From Leptospira wolffii serovar Khorat str. Khorat-H2 (GTDB lineage Bacteria; Spirochaetota; Leptospiria; Leptospirales; Leptospiraceae), in assembly GCF_000306115.2 (NCBI RefSeq), contig NZ_AKWX02000004.1, positions 186,001-250,000 of the forward strand: a DNA stretch of 64,000 bases. The letters are read 5' to 3'. This document shows, one piece after another, positions 11,629-20,550 of this stretch; positions within the stretch are counted from its first letter, which is position 1; each line of letters starts with the position of its first letter. The notes below the pieces were generated by a model. That model was given only the letters and a program-made list of their open reading frames with translations. It did no database searches and had not been told where the DNA came from. Made by a program: the position numbers and the translations under genes.

Positions 11629-12186
11629 TTAGAGTAGTTTACCTAGGATCTTATCGAAACCGATTGGGCCGAAATCCCTGGAATCCGTACAATCGTCTCG
11701 GTTGTCGCAAAGAAGGAAATAATTTCGATCCTCTATTCTTACCGGAGGGAGATTATCTCTTTGGGAAAAGCCGGAAGCAAAGGGAGGCCGATTGTCCGAG
11801 TGTTGTACGGAGAAGGGAAGGCTACCTTCCGTCTCGGAAACCCCGTTTCTATAAACGACCTTGTCCTGGATGGAAATGGAATCTCCCGGTTTTCCTACGA
11901 TCCTCGCTAAGACCACTTTATTTTTTTGGGTGGGGTGCTCGGTTAGAACGACGTTTCCCAAAAATAGGGAATCCGGACGGATCCATCGGAATATATAAAC
12001 CCGTTTTCCGGAAGGATAAGTAGGACTCATTTCGGAGTTAGAAATCGTGAAAGGAAATAAGATCCAAAAGCGTACCGCAAATGCGAGGAGGAATCCGAGC
12101 AAGGCCGCTATTCCGAAAATACGAATCAACTTTTTGCGATCGATCTTCTTTTCTTTTTCCCCGAAGCCTTTTACGGAACCAGACAT
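11629..12186 (-). CDS. signal peptidase I (S26) paralogue lacking the catalytic dyad
   Basis: 185 residues with one N-terminal membrane helix (about 22-47) and an S26 fold. Box B reads SNSEMSPT: the residue before Met, where the catalytic Ser belongs, is E52, with S51 one place earlier. The catalytic-lysine box, normally KRVVGLPGD or similar, reads ARIVGKPGD with A94 in the Lys position. I verified both on the reverse strand. Box E (CDNRDDCTDSRDFGPIG) is intact. So it looks like a folded LepB homologue that is inactive or uses a shifted dyad (S51 with K99). The cell must have another active LepB. Confidence 0.8.
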   Translation of the reverse strand: MSGSVKGFGEKEKKIDRKKLIRIFGIAALLGFLLAFAVRFWILFPFTISNSEMSPTYPSGKRVYIFRWIRPDSLFLGNVVLTEHPTQKNKVVLARIVGKPGDSISIQDKVVYRNGVSETEGSLPFSVQHSDNRPPFASGFSQRDNLPPVRIEDRNYFLLCDNRDDCTDSRDFGPIGFDKILGKLL

Positions 12187-12302
12187 AGAAGCCAGACTAC
12201 GTTCCGACTTAAAAAGGTCAAAGTAGATTTTTATAAAAAACGGTTTCTATTTTTCGAACGAAGCTATATTAAGAAACTATCCTCTTTGATTGCGAAAATT
12301 AG

Positions 12303-13814
12303 ATGAAATTTTGGAAAGAAAAACTTACCCCATTTGCGTTATCTAATCTGATCTGTCTTCTTTTTGTCTCGTTTGTGTTTTTGAAAATTCCGGCAGAATC
12401 AGTTTTGGTCGCGGATAATCAGACAAAAATACTTCAGGCTCAAGCCTTTTTGGATACAGGATTCCAATCTCAGTATTCGAAGTGTTCGATATTGGAAGGG
12501 CTCGGAGGATGTGCTTATTCTCCCGGAGGAAACGGGAAAGATATACCTATCTTAATCGGAGTATTCCCGGTCGCGTTTTCGCTCTTTGCGGCTCTCGTCC
12601 GATTGACAGGAGACTATACGCATTTAGTTTATATTTCCGTTCTATTCTTTCTTGCGGGAACTTGGTTGCTTTCACTTCGGATTCGAAAGAATTTTTGGAT
12701 TCCCGTCGTATTGACTTTCGGACCCTGTTTCTTTCATTCCTTCCTTTTTCCGGATTATGCGATCGTATTCTTTCTGATTGCCGTCTTGGTGGGATTTTAT
12801 TATAGGCCGCTTTTCGGGAAGTATTCCAATTTTATGGTAGGCCTGGTCAGCGGGTCGGCCGTCTTTTTTCGGCCGGAGGTGGTATTTCTTCCTTTTCTTC
12901 TTAGCATTTTTCTTGTTTTCCGTTTCTTTAGGACAGGGTTTCCGAAGAAGGATTCGGAAGACGCGAAACGTTTCTATCTGCTGATCGGATACGGATTCTC
13001 AGTATTCCTCTTTTTTTTGATGAACTATGTTCTATATGGAAACTTTTTGGGAACGCGGATTGAAGCGAATAAAACGGGGATGGAATCCTTCTTGGATTGG
13101 GAAAAATACGCTTCTCTCCTTTTTTACGGAAATGGTCGAGTAGGATTCTTTCTTTTTTCTACCTGGGCCCTTATTGCGATTTTGCATTTGTTGTTTCGCA
13201 TTCGGGATTTGGAAAAGAAAGAGCTCCTTTTCGCTACAATAATATCTATTTTTCTAATCTTACTGCTTTCTCCTAACGATTCCAATATAGATTGGGGAAC
13301 CCGTTATCTTTCCTGGCTCACGATTCCCGTTTCGATACTATACTTCGGTAAGGATTTCGGAAAAACTTCCTTAGATAAGATATGGCGAAAGTCGGTAATT
13401 TCCCTTTTTGCTCTTGGTTTCATCGTGGTTTACGTTTTCTTTCGTTTGCAGGTGAAAGTCTCCCAAGAATTTCAAAAATATAATTCCGTCTTAACTAATC
13501 TATCGGGAGAGGTGTCCGTTGTTTCGGAGCCTAGTATTATCGGATTTTATGGGAAAGATATTTTAGAGAAAAAAGTGTTACTGATTCGCCGATCCGAAGA
13601 TAAAAAGGAATTCGTAAAATTCCTTTCCGGAAAGGTTTCCCGTTTGGATTTGATCCAATATGAGCCTGTTACGTATTATCTCCTGGAAGGAATGAGGCAA
13701 GACGGATTAGAAAGAAATGAAGCCATATTGAAAAAGGAATTATTGCGACAAGGCTGGCGATTATCCGAACAAAGGATCGCTTGGAAATTAGAAATTCTCA
13801 GCTTCGTACGCTGA
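12303..13814 (+). CDS. polytopic inner-membrane protein, possibly GT-C-like
   Basis: 503 residues. About ten hydrophobic helices lie between residues 10 and 400, followed by a soluble C-terminal part of roughly 110 residues. An acidic patch after the first helix (VADNQTKILQAQAFL) and the many-helix layout resemble GT-C lipid-linked sugar transferases of the ArnT/PMT type, but I see no decisive motif, so this is a weak inference. It is divergent from the signal peptidase paralogue. A short inverted repeat (CGAAGC...GCTTCG, 13841-13857) follows the stop. Confidence 0.65.
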   Translation: MKFWKEKLTPFALSNLICLLFVSFVFLKIPAESVLVADNQTKILQAQAFLDTGFQSQYSKCSILEGLGGCAYSPGGNGKDIPILIGVFPVAFSLFAALVRLTGDYTHLVYISVLFFLAGTWLLSLRIRKNFWIPVVLTFGPCFFHSFLFPDYAIVFFLIAVLVGFYYRPLFGKYSNFMVGLVSGSAVFFRPEVVFLPFLLSIFLVFRFFRTGFPKKDSEDAKRFYLLIGYGFSVFLFFLMNYVLYGNFLGTRIEANKTGMESFLDWEKYASLLFYGNGRVGFFLFSTWALIAILHLLFRIRDLEKKELLFATIISIFLILLLSPNDSNIDWGTRYLSWLTIPVSILYFGKDFGKTSLDKIWRKSVISLFALGFIVVYVFFRLQVKVSQEFQKYNSVLTNLSGEVSVVSEPSIIGFYGKDILEKKVLLIRRSEDKKEFVKFLSGKVSRLDLIQYEPVTYYLLEGMRQDGLERNEAILKKELLRQGWRLSEQRIAWKLEILSFVR

Positions 13815-13919
13815 TTTTTACGTTTTTCTTTCGGAGAATCCGAAGCGGAAAGCTTCGAATTTCGACTTGTTTGTCTTCCAAGAGGCTTTAAAATAGTATG
13901 CAAGTGGGAGAAGAAACAT

Positions 13920-14477
13920 ATGCAACAGGTTTATAAAGCGGGTAATATTCTGGAATATATGGGAAAACGTCCCGTAATCGGGGAGGAAGTTTTTCTTGCC
14001 CCCGGTTCTCAGGTCGTTGGCGATGTGATCGTCGGCAAGAATTCTTCGATTTGGTTCCAAACTTTGATCCGAGGAGATGTGAATTATATCCGAATCGGCG
14101 AAAACGTGAATATCCAAGACATGACGGTGGTACATGTTTCTAAGGATCATCACCCGGTGGAGATAGGTAATAACGTTTCCATAGGGCATAGGGCGGTCAT
14201 TCACGGGTGCAAGCTCAGGGATAATTCTTTCGTGGGAATGGGTGCGATTCTCATGGACGGAGTGGAACTGGGAGAATACGCGTTCGTGGCTGCAGGCGCT
14301 ATGGTCACTCCTGGAAAAATCATACCGCCCGGATCCATGGTCATGGGATCTCCCGGAAAAGTAGTGAGGGAGATCACCGATAAGGAAAGGCAAATGATCG
14401 AAAAAACCACTGCAAATTACGTGAACTATAAAAATAATTATCTTCAGGATTATTTTTATAGAATTAGCGGAGTCTGA
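13920..14477 (+). CDS. gamma-carbonic anhydrase family protein
   Basis: 185 residues of left-handed beta-helix hexapeptide repeats, e.g. [28 protein letters not shown]. The metal-site pattern is visible: [12 protein letters not shown] followed by [10 protein letters not shown], supplying the three histidines of gamma-CA/YrdA/CaiE-type trimers. Family members bind zinc or iron; many have weak or no anhydrase activity, so catalysis is unproven. A GGGAG ribosome site precedes the ATG. The type II GAPDH-like gene starts 47 nt downstream. Confidence 0.9.
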   Translation: MQQVYKAGNILEYMGKRPVIGEEVFLAPGSQVVGDVIVGKNSSIWFQTLIRGDVNYIRIGENVNIQDMTVVHVSKDHHPVEIGNNVSIGHRAVIHGCKLRDNSFVGMGAILMDGVELGEYAFVAAGAMVTPGKIIPPGSMVMGSPGKVVREITDKERQMIEKTTANYVNYKNNYLQDYFYRISGV

Positions 14478-14524
14478 TTCGAATCTGAGTTTATGGGAGA
14501 AAATAAACAGGGGTCGAACTTTAG

Positions 14525-15595
14525 GTGAGCGGAGAGGGAAAGCCGGGAGTATTCCTGCGAGGAACCGGTGTGATCGGATGGCCCCTGGCCTCCCTCTTAT
14601 TATTACTGCAGAGTAAATTCGGAGGATTCCGAGTCTTTGTAGAGCCTTATAAACTTCGTAAGTCCGAACTTCCTCAGATTCTTTCCCTAGTGGAAAAAGG
14701 AGCGATCCTCGTAGACGATTCGGAAAACGGAGTTCGAGATTTTTTTCCCGAATGGATCTCTAAGCAAGAAGCTCTTCAAAATTGCTTCGTGCTTTGCGAT
14801 TCCTCTCCCCCCGGAGTGGCAGATAAGAGAAAATCGGAATACGAAGGGCCATTATATCATAATATTCGAATTTTCATCGCCCAGGGAAGCGAGCATGCGT
14901 TCGGCCCCCAGTTCGTTTATCCCGATAATTCCCGCGTTTTGGATTCGGAACTGCCCCGTTTTCTACATATCTCCACTTGCAATACCCATACGCTGGCCGG
15001 GATTCTTAGGCCATTCTACGAAAGGCACGCAAAAGAACTTTCCGGTCTTCTAGAAGAGGCGGATTTTTTCGTTATACGTAGGGATGCCGATATGGCAAAG
15101 AACGATCCTCACGTCACCGGACCCTTGCTCGTTTTACCCGAATCGGAAACGGGGACCCATCACGGAAGACTTTTGAACGAATTGTACGATACTATGGGAT
15201 TTCGGATTCCTATCGGGTCCTCATCTATCACGATCAATTCTCCTTATATGCATTTGATCCGTTTTAAGCTTAGGCTCAAAAAGGAGATCCGAAGGGACTG
15301 GCTTATATCTAAAATCGAGAACGACCCTTTTTTAAGTACCTCGGAACTGGTTTCCACCAATTCCATTTTTTCTTCCGGTCGGGACAGGGGTCTGTACGGG
15401 AGGATTTTTTCCCATGCGGTCTTTCCGCTTTCGGCCCTGGAAGTTTTAGGAAAAGAGGTAAGGGGATATGCGGCTACTCCCGGAGATTCCAACGTACATA
15501 TCTCTACGATTTACGCGGTTTACAAAGGGCTAGGAGTTTCTTGGGGACCGGAAACGGAAGCCTTTCTTTCCGGAATTGTCTTGAAGGAAGTTTAA
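14525..15595 (+). CDS. divergent type II GAPDH-like dehydrogenase
   Basis: 356 residues from a GTG. It resembles archaeal type II glyceraldehyde-3-phosphate dehydrogenase rather than the bacterial type I enzyme. GTGVIG (13-18) matches the Rossmann GxGx[14 protein letters not shown] (90-101) matches the DATPEGIGAKN segment. STCNTHTL carries C152 in the place of the catalytic SCNTTGL. IRRDAD (184-189) matches the phosphate-site VRRAADP, and THHG (211-214) matches SHHG. NSPYMHL near 240 matches PTTLMHM. So nucleotide site, catalytic Cys and His are all retained. Substrate is unknown; phosphorylating GAPDH activity is only one possibility. It lies between a gamma-CA-like gene and cysK. Confidence 0.75.
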   Translation: MSGEGKPGVFLRGTGVIGWPLASLLLLLQSKFGGFRVFVEPYKLRKSELPQILSLVEKGAILVDDSENGVRDFFPEWISKQEALQNCFVLCDSSPPGVADKRKSEYEGPLYHNIRIFIAQGSEHAFGPQFVYPDNSRVLDSELPRFLHISTCNTHTLAGILRPFYERHAKELSGLLEEADFFVIRRDADMAKNDPHVTGPLLVLPESETGTHHGRLLNELYDTMGFRIPIGSSSITINSPYMHLIRFKLRLKKEIRRDWLISKIENDPFLSTSELVSTNSIFSSGRDRGLYGRIFSHAVFPLSALEVLGKEVRGYAATPGDSNVHISTIYAVYKGLGVSWGPETEAFLSGIVLKEV

Positions 15596-15719
15596 GAATC
15601 GGAAGAAATTGCATGCCCGGCTACCGGTTTTTTCATTGATGTCATTTGATATATTGAAAAATGTGTTTAATATAGTAGCGAAACGGAAAAATTCCAGTTG
15701 TAAGAGGTAAGAATCTCCC

Positions 15720-16649
15720 ATGAAAGCCAATAATATCTTAGAGACGATCGGTAATACTCCGCATGTAAAAATCAACCGACTCTTTGGTTCCAAACACACT
15801 GTTTATAACAAATTAGAGCGTAGCAATCCAGGTGGATCCATTAAGGATCGTATCGCTCTTTCCATGATCGAAGACGCTGAAAAGACCGGAAAATTGACAA
15901 AAGACACCGTCATCATCGAGCCCACTTCAGGGAACACCGGAATCGGTTTGGCATTAGTCGCTGCAGTGAAAGGTTACCGTCTGATTTTAGTAATGCCTGA
16001 GTCCATGAGCGTGGAAAGACGAAGAATCATGGCTGCTTACGGAGCGGAATTCGACCTGACTCCTAGAGAAAAAGGAATGCCGGGAGCTATCGAAAGAGCA
16101 AAGCAACTCGTTGCGGAAAATCCTAAGGCTTGGATGCCCCAACAGTTTGAAAACGAAGCTAATATTAAAGTGCACGTCGAAACGACCGCAGCGGAAATTC
16201 TAAAAGACTTCCCTAACGGAGTCGATGTGCTCATCACCGGAGTCGGTACCGGCGGACATATCACCGGAGTTGCCAAAGTTCTGAAGGAAAAATTCCCTAA
16301 AACGAAGGTATATGCTGTAGAGCCTGAGGCTTCTCCCGTTATCTCCGGAGGAAAGCCCGGACCGCACCCAATCCAAGGGATCGGAGCCGGATTCATTCCT
16401 AAAAACCTACACACTGATCTTTTGGACGGAGTCATCCAAGTTTCCAAAGACGAGGCATTCCAATACGCTCTACGCGCGGCTAAAGAAGAAGGAATCTTCC
16501 TGGGAGTATCCTCCGGAGCGGCTCTTGCAGCGGTAGCGAAAAAGCTTCCTGAAATTCCAGAAGGATCCACTATTCTCACCTTCAACTATGACACCGGAGA
16601 AAGATACCTTTCCATCGAAGGACTTTTCCCGGTTCCTTCTAACGGCTAA
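15720..16649 (+). CDS. cysK: cysteine synthase A (O-acetylserine sulfhydrylase)
   Basis: 309 residues, the fold-type II PLP enzyme that makes cysteine from O-acetylserine and sulfide. K42 in NPGGSIKDR is the PLP lysine; TSGNTG (69-74) is the substrate loop; [10 protein letters not shown] binds the cofactor phosphate; SSGAA is near residue 265. AAGAGGTAAG precedes the ATG. It ends at a clear intrinsic terminator. The 124-nt gap upstream may carry its own promoter; I could not identify one with confidence. Confidence 0.95.
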   Translation: MKANNILETIGNTPHVKINRLFGSKHTVYNKLERSNPGGSIKDRIALSMIEDAEKTGKLTKDTVIIEPTSGNTGIGLALVAAVKGYRLILVMPESMSVERRRIMAAYGAEFDLTPREKGMPGAIERAKQLVAENPKAWMPQQFENEANIKVHVETTAAEILKDFPNGVDVLITGVGTGGHITGVAKVLKEKFPKTKVYAVEPEASPVISGGKPGPHPIQGIGAGFIPKNLHTDLLDGVIQVSKDEAFQYALRAAKEEGIFLGVSSGAALAAVAKKLPEIPEGSTILTFNYDTGERYLSIEGLFPVPSNG

Positions 16650-16690
16650 GAATCAATCTTAAAAGCTTCCGTTTTGAACGGAGAGAATGA

Positions 16691-16718
16691 AAATCCCGGC
16701 AATTTGCCGGGATTTTTT
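16691..16718 (+). terminator. intrinsic terminator after cysK
   Basis: Arms AAATCCCGGCAA and TTGCCGGGATTT form a strong hairpin followed by a run of T. It lies about 40 nt after the cysK stop on the same strand. Confidence 0.9.
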
Positions 16719-17040
16719 TGTCCTTGGGAATTTTCAGAGCCGGCTTTTTCAAAAGTATATCTTGATTTTATAATATGTTTTATATAAAACTATCGAGCGG
16801 GTGCGAGGTGTCCTGAGAAATATCAAGTCTCGAAGGGTATCCGGTAAACGTTTGTTCAATAGGTATTCGATTCTATAAACCGTTCGTAATCCAACCATTG
16901 AAGAAAAATAAAAGATTGCTTGTAAGATATTCTTATTTATCACGATTGTGTGAAAAAGATGCGCCTCCGCCTATGTGGATATTTTCTTCCAGGCTCCGGG
17001 AATCCGGATAAATTAGTAAGAGGCTTTAAGTAGGAATTCT
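16719..17040. other. AT-rich intergenic region with a 14-bp palindrome
   Basis: No credible gene; the one open frame on the minus strand (64 codons) has no supporting features. It contains TATAAT at 16769-16774 and directly beside it the perfect palindrome GTTTTATATAAAAC (16777-16790). This could be a promoter with a regulator site for the gene starting at 17041, but the leader would be about 260 nt and no good -35 box is seen at the right spacing. Confidence 0.4.
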
Positions 17041-17889
17041 ATGGCCAATCGCTTTCAAGTATTAGAACAAATTCGGGACTTGGATCCTGAGAAAGATGCA
17101 CAGAAAATCGTTTTCCTTTCGGGGAGTTACGACTTTCCCCAGGATGTAGAGATCTCTCTTGCGATCTCTTTCTTTCGAACCTTTGCAATTCCTTCCATTT
17201 CCAAGATTTTAGACGGAACCAAACAGTTCGAGAAGTCAGGACAAAAACGATACGACGATACCGCATTGATTCTCGCGGAATTTCTGGAAAACGGATTGGA
17301 AAGCGAAAGAGGTAAGGAGGCGATTCGAAGATTGAATCAAATCCACAAGCAATACGATATCAAGAACGAGGACTTCCTATATACACTAACCACCTTTATC
17401 TTCGAACCGGATCGTTGGAACGAGAGATTCGGATGGAGGAGGAGTACGGAGAAGGAGAGGTTGGCGAACTTTTATCTTTGGAAGAAGATCGGTAAATTGA
17501 TGAATATAAAGAATATGCCGGAAACGTACGAGGAGATGTTGGACTTCAACCGCAGATTCGAAAAGGAGAATTTTCGTTATACTCCCGAGTCCGGGAATGT
17601 TGCCAGAGCCACTATGCAGATCGCCGCAAGTAGGCTTCCAAAAATTCCCGGCCTGAGATATCTGGTATTTCATTCCGTATATTCTCTCATGGACAAACCT
17701 TTACGGGATGCGATGGGATTTCCTTCTCCGAATCCTGTCGTAACAATACTTGCTTACCTAACTTTAAAGATTCGAGCCTTCATTCTTCGCTTTATATGGC
17801 CTCCCAGGACTTCTCCTTATTACGTAACGAAAAGAAAGAACCCCACTTATCCGAACGGATATTTGATTGAAGAGTTAGGCCCTCACTAG
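17041..17889 (+). CDS. MpaB/DUF2236-type oxygenase-like protein
   Basis: 282 residues, all-helical. The segment RRLNQIHKQYDIKNEDF, followed by LTTFIFEPDRWNERFGWRRST, matches the pattern of the DUF2236/MpaB family, which includes the heme-containing latex-clearing protein and the fungal MpaB oxygenase. A hydrophobic stretch around residues 235-255 could contact the membrane. Family assignment is by remembered pattern and no activity can be assigned. topA follows 34 nt downstream on the same strand. Confidence 0.6.
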   Translation: MANRFQVLEQIRDLDPEKDAQKIVFLSGSYDFPQDVEISLAISFFRTFAIPSISKILDGTKQFEKSGQKRYDDTALILAEFLENGLESERGKEAIRRLNQIHKQYDIKNEDFLYTLTTFIFEPDRWNERFGWRRSTEKERLANFYLWKKIGKLMNIKNMPETYEEMLDFNRRFEKENFRYTPESGNVARATMQIAASRLPKIPGLRYLVFHSVYSLMDKPLRDAMGFPSPNPVVTILAYLTLKIRAFILRFIWPPRTSPYYVTKRKNPTYPNGYLIEELGPH

Positions 17890-17923
17890 AATCATACGGT
17901 AGGACCTTAGGGTCCGGTTCCGA

Positions 17924-19753
17924 ATGTCCGTTCTTCTCATCGTCGAGTCTCCAGCCAAAGTTAAAACCATCTCCTCTTATTTGGGAAAAGAATACAGGGT
18001 CGTTGCCACCTTCGGACATGTTTTGGATCTTCCCCCCGATAAATTAGGTGTGAAGATCCAAAAAGACTTCGAACCGGAATACGTTCTTTTAAAAGGAAAG
18101 AAGAAGGTTTTGTCCTCAATCCTAAAGGAGGCAAAATCTTCGGACCGGATTCTTATCGCTACCGACCCGGATAGAGAAGGGGAATTCATCGGTTCCATAC
18201 TCGCCGATAAGATCGGCTTAAAGAAAAAAATCCAAAGAATCCGTTTCCAGGAGATTAGCCCGGATGCTATTCGTAGAGCGATGGAGAATCCCCTCCCGAT
18301 AGATAAGGATCTTGTGGATTCCCAAAAAGCCCGGAGGATCCTAGACCGCTTGATCGGCTATTTGGTCAGTCCATTCTTATGGAAAGGCATAGGAAGCGGG
18401 CTCTCCGCGGGAAGAGTACAGTCCGTCGCTCTGAAATGGATTTGTGAAAGAGAAAAAGAAATCCGAGAATTTTTGCCTGTGGAGTCCTGGATCGTTTCCG
18501 CGAACGTAAGATACGGAAAAGATGAAAAAGAGACTCTATCCTTTTTTCCAAATCGGGACGCATTTAGTAACAAGGCCGATGCGGAGAAGTTTTTATCTGA
18601 TATATTAAAGAAAACAAATGTTTTGGAAATTCAATCCAGGACGGAAAAGAAGGGGGAGACTCTTCCTCCTCCTCCTTTTACGACCTCCACTTTGCAGCAG
18701 GAGGCGTTTCGGATACTGAAATTTCCCGCATCCAAGACCATGAGATTGGCACAGGATTTATACGAGGGTGCCGACCTGGGAAAGGGGAGATCCCAAGGCC
18801 TAATCACTTATATGCGCACGGATTCCGTCCGAATGTCCGAAGAGGCAGTAGGAAAAATTCGTAGTAAGATCTCAACCTTCTTCGGTAAGGATTTTGTTTC
18901 GGAGAAAGCGATTTCCTATAGATCCAAAAAGACCGGGTCAAAATCCCAGGATGCACACGAGGCGATCCGCCCAGTCGATATTTTTTTAGAACCGAACGAA
19001 TTGAGTAGGCTTGGAAAAGACGCAAAAAATCTATATGAATTGATCTGGAAGAGGACGGTCGCTTCCCAGATGAGATCGGAAAAATGGATCCGGATCGTCT
19101 TTCAAGCTTCGGCGGGAAGTACGGAATGGAAAGGCGAAGCAGTTTTTACATTGGATCCGGGATATAAAAAAATCTACGGGGTCTTACCGGAAAATTTTCC
19201 GAGTTGGCAGAAGGGCGATTCTCTACATCCGGAATCCTGGGATGTATCTTCCAAAACTACCGAGCCTCCTCTCCGTTATACGGAGGCGAGTCTCGTTTCC
19301 AAAATGGAAAAAGAAGGGATAGGAAGACCCTCCACTTTCGCAAATATATTAGAAACGTTATATAAAAGAAAATATGCTAGTAACGAAAAAGGGAGAATCT
19401 TCGCTTCCGCCCTAGGCGAAAAGGTGAATCTCTTCCTGCAGTCCGCTTTTTCCGAATTGTTCCGGGAAAAATTTACCTCGGAGATGGAAGACAAATTGGA
19501 TTCGATAGCCGAAGGGGAAGAGTCCCGTTCCAGGGTCTTGGGCGATTTTTATTCCTTATTGGAATCCAACCTAAAGAAAGCCGACGCTAAAAAAATCTCC
19601 GCAGAATGGAAGGCTATCCCCAAGACTTCTCTTTACGGGATCTGTCCGGTCTGCAAACAAGGATACAGGGTCCAAAAAAAATCCGCTAAGAAAAAAACGT
19701 ACTACGTTTGTTCCCGGTTTCCGGAATGCGATTATGCGGAATACGCGGACTAG
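17924..19753 (+). CDS. topA: DNA topoisomerase I
   Basis: 609 residues, type IA enzyme that relaxes negative supercoils. The TOPRIM domain begins VESPAKVKTI and has ATDPDREGE with the metal-binding acidic residues. The active-site tyrosine is in ITYMRTDSVRMSEEA near residue 304, and EGIGRPSTFA lies near residue 465. Only one C-terminal zinc ribbon is visible (CPVC...C....C, residues about 570-603), so the tail is much shorter than in the 865-residue E. coli enzyme. The stop overlaps that of the convergent ABC ATPase gene by 4 nt. Confidence 0.95.
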   Translation: MSVLLIVESPAKVKTISSYLGKEYRVVATFGHVLDLPPDKLGVKIQKDFEPEYVLLKGKKKVLSSILKEAKSSDRILIATDPDREGEFIGSILADKIGLKKKIQRIRFQEISPDAIRRAMENPLPIDKDLVDSQKARRILDRLIGYLVSPFLWKGIGSGLSAGRVQSVALKWICEREKEIREFLPVESWIVSANVRYGKDEKETLSFFPNRDAFSNKADAEKFLSDILKKTNVLEIQSRTEKKGETLPPPPFTTSTLQQEAFRILKFPASKTMRLAQDLYEGADLGKGRSQGLITYMRTDSVRMSEEAVGKIRSKISTFFGKDFVSEKAISYRSKKTGSKSQDAHEAIRPVDIFLEPNELSRLGKDAKNLYELIWKRTVASQMRSEKWIRIVFQASAGSTEWKGEAVFTLDPGYKKIYGVLPENFPSWQKGDSLHPESWDVSSKTTEPPLRYTEASLVSKMEKEGIGRPSTFANILETLYKRKYASNEKGRIFASALGEKVNLFLQSAFSELFREKFTSEMEDKLDSIAEGEESRSRVLGDFYSLLESNLKKADAKKISAEWKAIPKTSLYGICPVCKQGYRVQKKSAKKKTYYVCSRFPECDYAEYAD

Positions 19754-20550
19754 GTCCTTTCCGTTAAGGCCATCCAGGTACCGTTTCGATTCTCCGCTTC
19801 GACCTTGCGGTCGTAAAGATTCGAAAGTCTCGCTCCCGTAAAGGCCTCGTGGATTTTTCCGGAATATAAAATTCTTCCCGATTTAAGAAGCGCTGCGTGT
19901 TCGTAAAAAGGAGGAATCTCGTCGATCCTGTGAGTGATATAGATGGAGGTAAAGGTTCTATTCTTCTTATAGGCGTCCAGGAAATCGATGAACTCCTCTC
20001 TGGCGGTCAGATCCAATCCGGAACAAGGTTCGTCCAGAATGACGAACTCTGGAGAAGTACACATGGCTCTTAGAAAGAGTACCTTCTTCTTTTCTCCGGA
20101 AGAAAGAGTACGAAAAAGTTGGTTTCTCTTGGCTCCGAATCCGTGTTCTTCCAGAATTCTCTCCGCCTCTTTTTCTTCCCAAGGATCCGATTCCCTATAG
20201 AATCCGATAGTATGAAAGAAGCCTGTCAAAAGAACCTCGTAAACGGTCAGACTTTTTTGCAAAGCGCTCTCTTGTTGGGAAGAATCCAGAATCCCTATCT
20301 TGTTCCGGAGAACTTGCAACGGAGTTTCTCCGAAGGTTTCGCCGAAAAGATTGATTCTACCCGCGGTGGGCCAGATGGAACCGTAGATCAGATTGACTAA
20401 GGTAGTTTTTCCGGCTCCGTTTCTTCCTAATAGGACCCAATGCTCGCCGGACCGAATATCCAAATCGATTCCGTCCAAGATCGCGTTTCCGGAACTATAG
20501 AATTTGATTCCATGAAGACTTAAAAGAGGAGTGGTTTCAGTTTTCTTCAT
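19750..20550 (-). CDS. ABC transporter ATP-binding protein
   Basis: 266 residues from the ATG at 20550; the frame is open upstream, but conservation begins here. Walker A is GRNGAGKTT, the signature is LSSGE, and Walker B is FVILDEPCSGLDL followed by a switch histidine in ITHRIDE. The spacing resembles ModF/PhnC-like stand-alone ATPases. No permease gene is adjacent, so the transported substrate is unknown. It overlaps the end of the upstream HATPase-HDOD gene by 14 nt, indicating coupled translation. Confidence 0.9.
   Translation of the reverse strand: MKKTETTPLLSLHGIKFYSSGNAILDGIDLDIRSGEHWVLLGRNGAGKTTLVNLIYGSIWPTAGRINLFGETFGETPLQVLRNKIGILDSSQQESALQKSLTVYEVLLTGFFHTIGFYRESDPWEEKEAERILEEHGFGAKRNQLFRTLSSGEKKKVLFLRAMCTSPEFVILDEPCSGLDLTAREEFIDFLDAYKKNRTFTSIYITHRIDEIPPFYEHAALLKSGRILYSGKIHEAFTGARLSNLYDRKVEAENRNGTWMALTERT

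Noticed and set aside
16749..16943. 64-codon open frame on the minus strand in the cysK-17041 gap
   Set aside because: There is no ribosome site or domain, the frame lies in AT-rich promoter-like sequence, and its hydrophobic content looks random.
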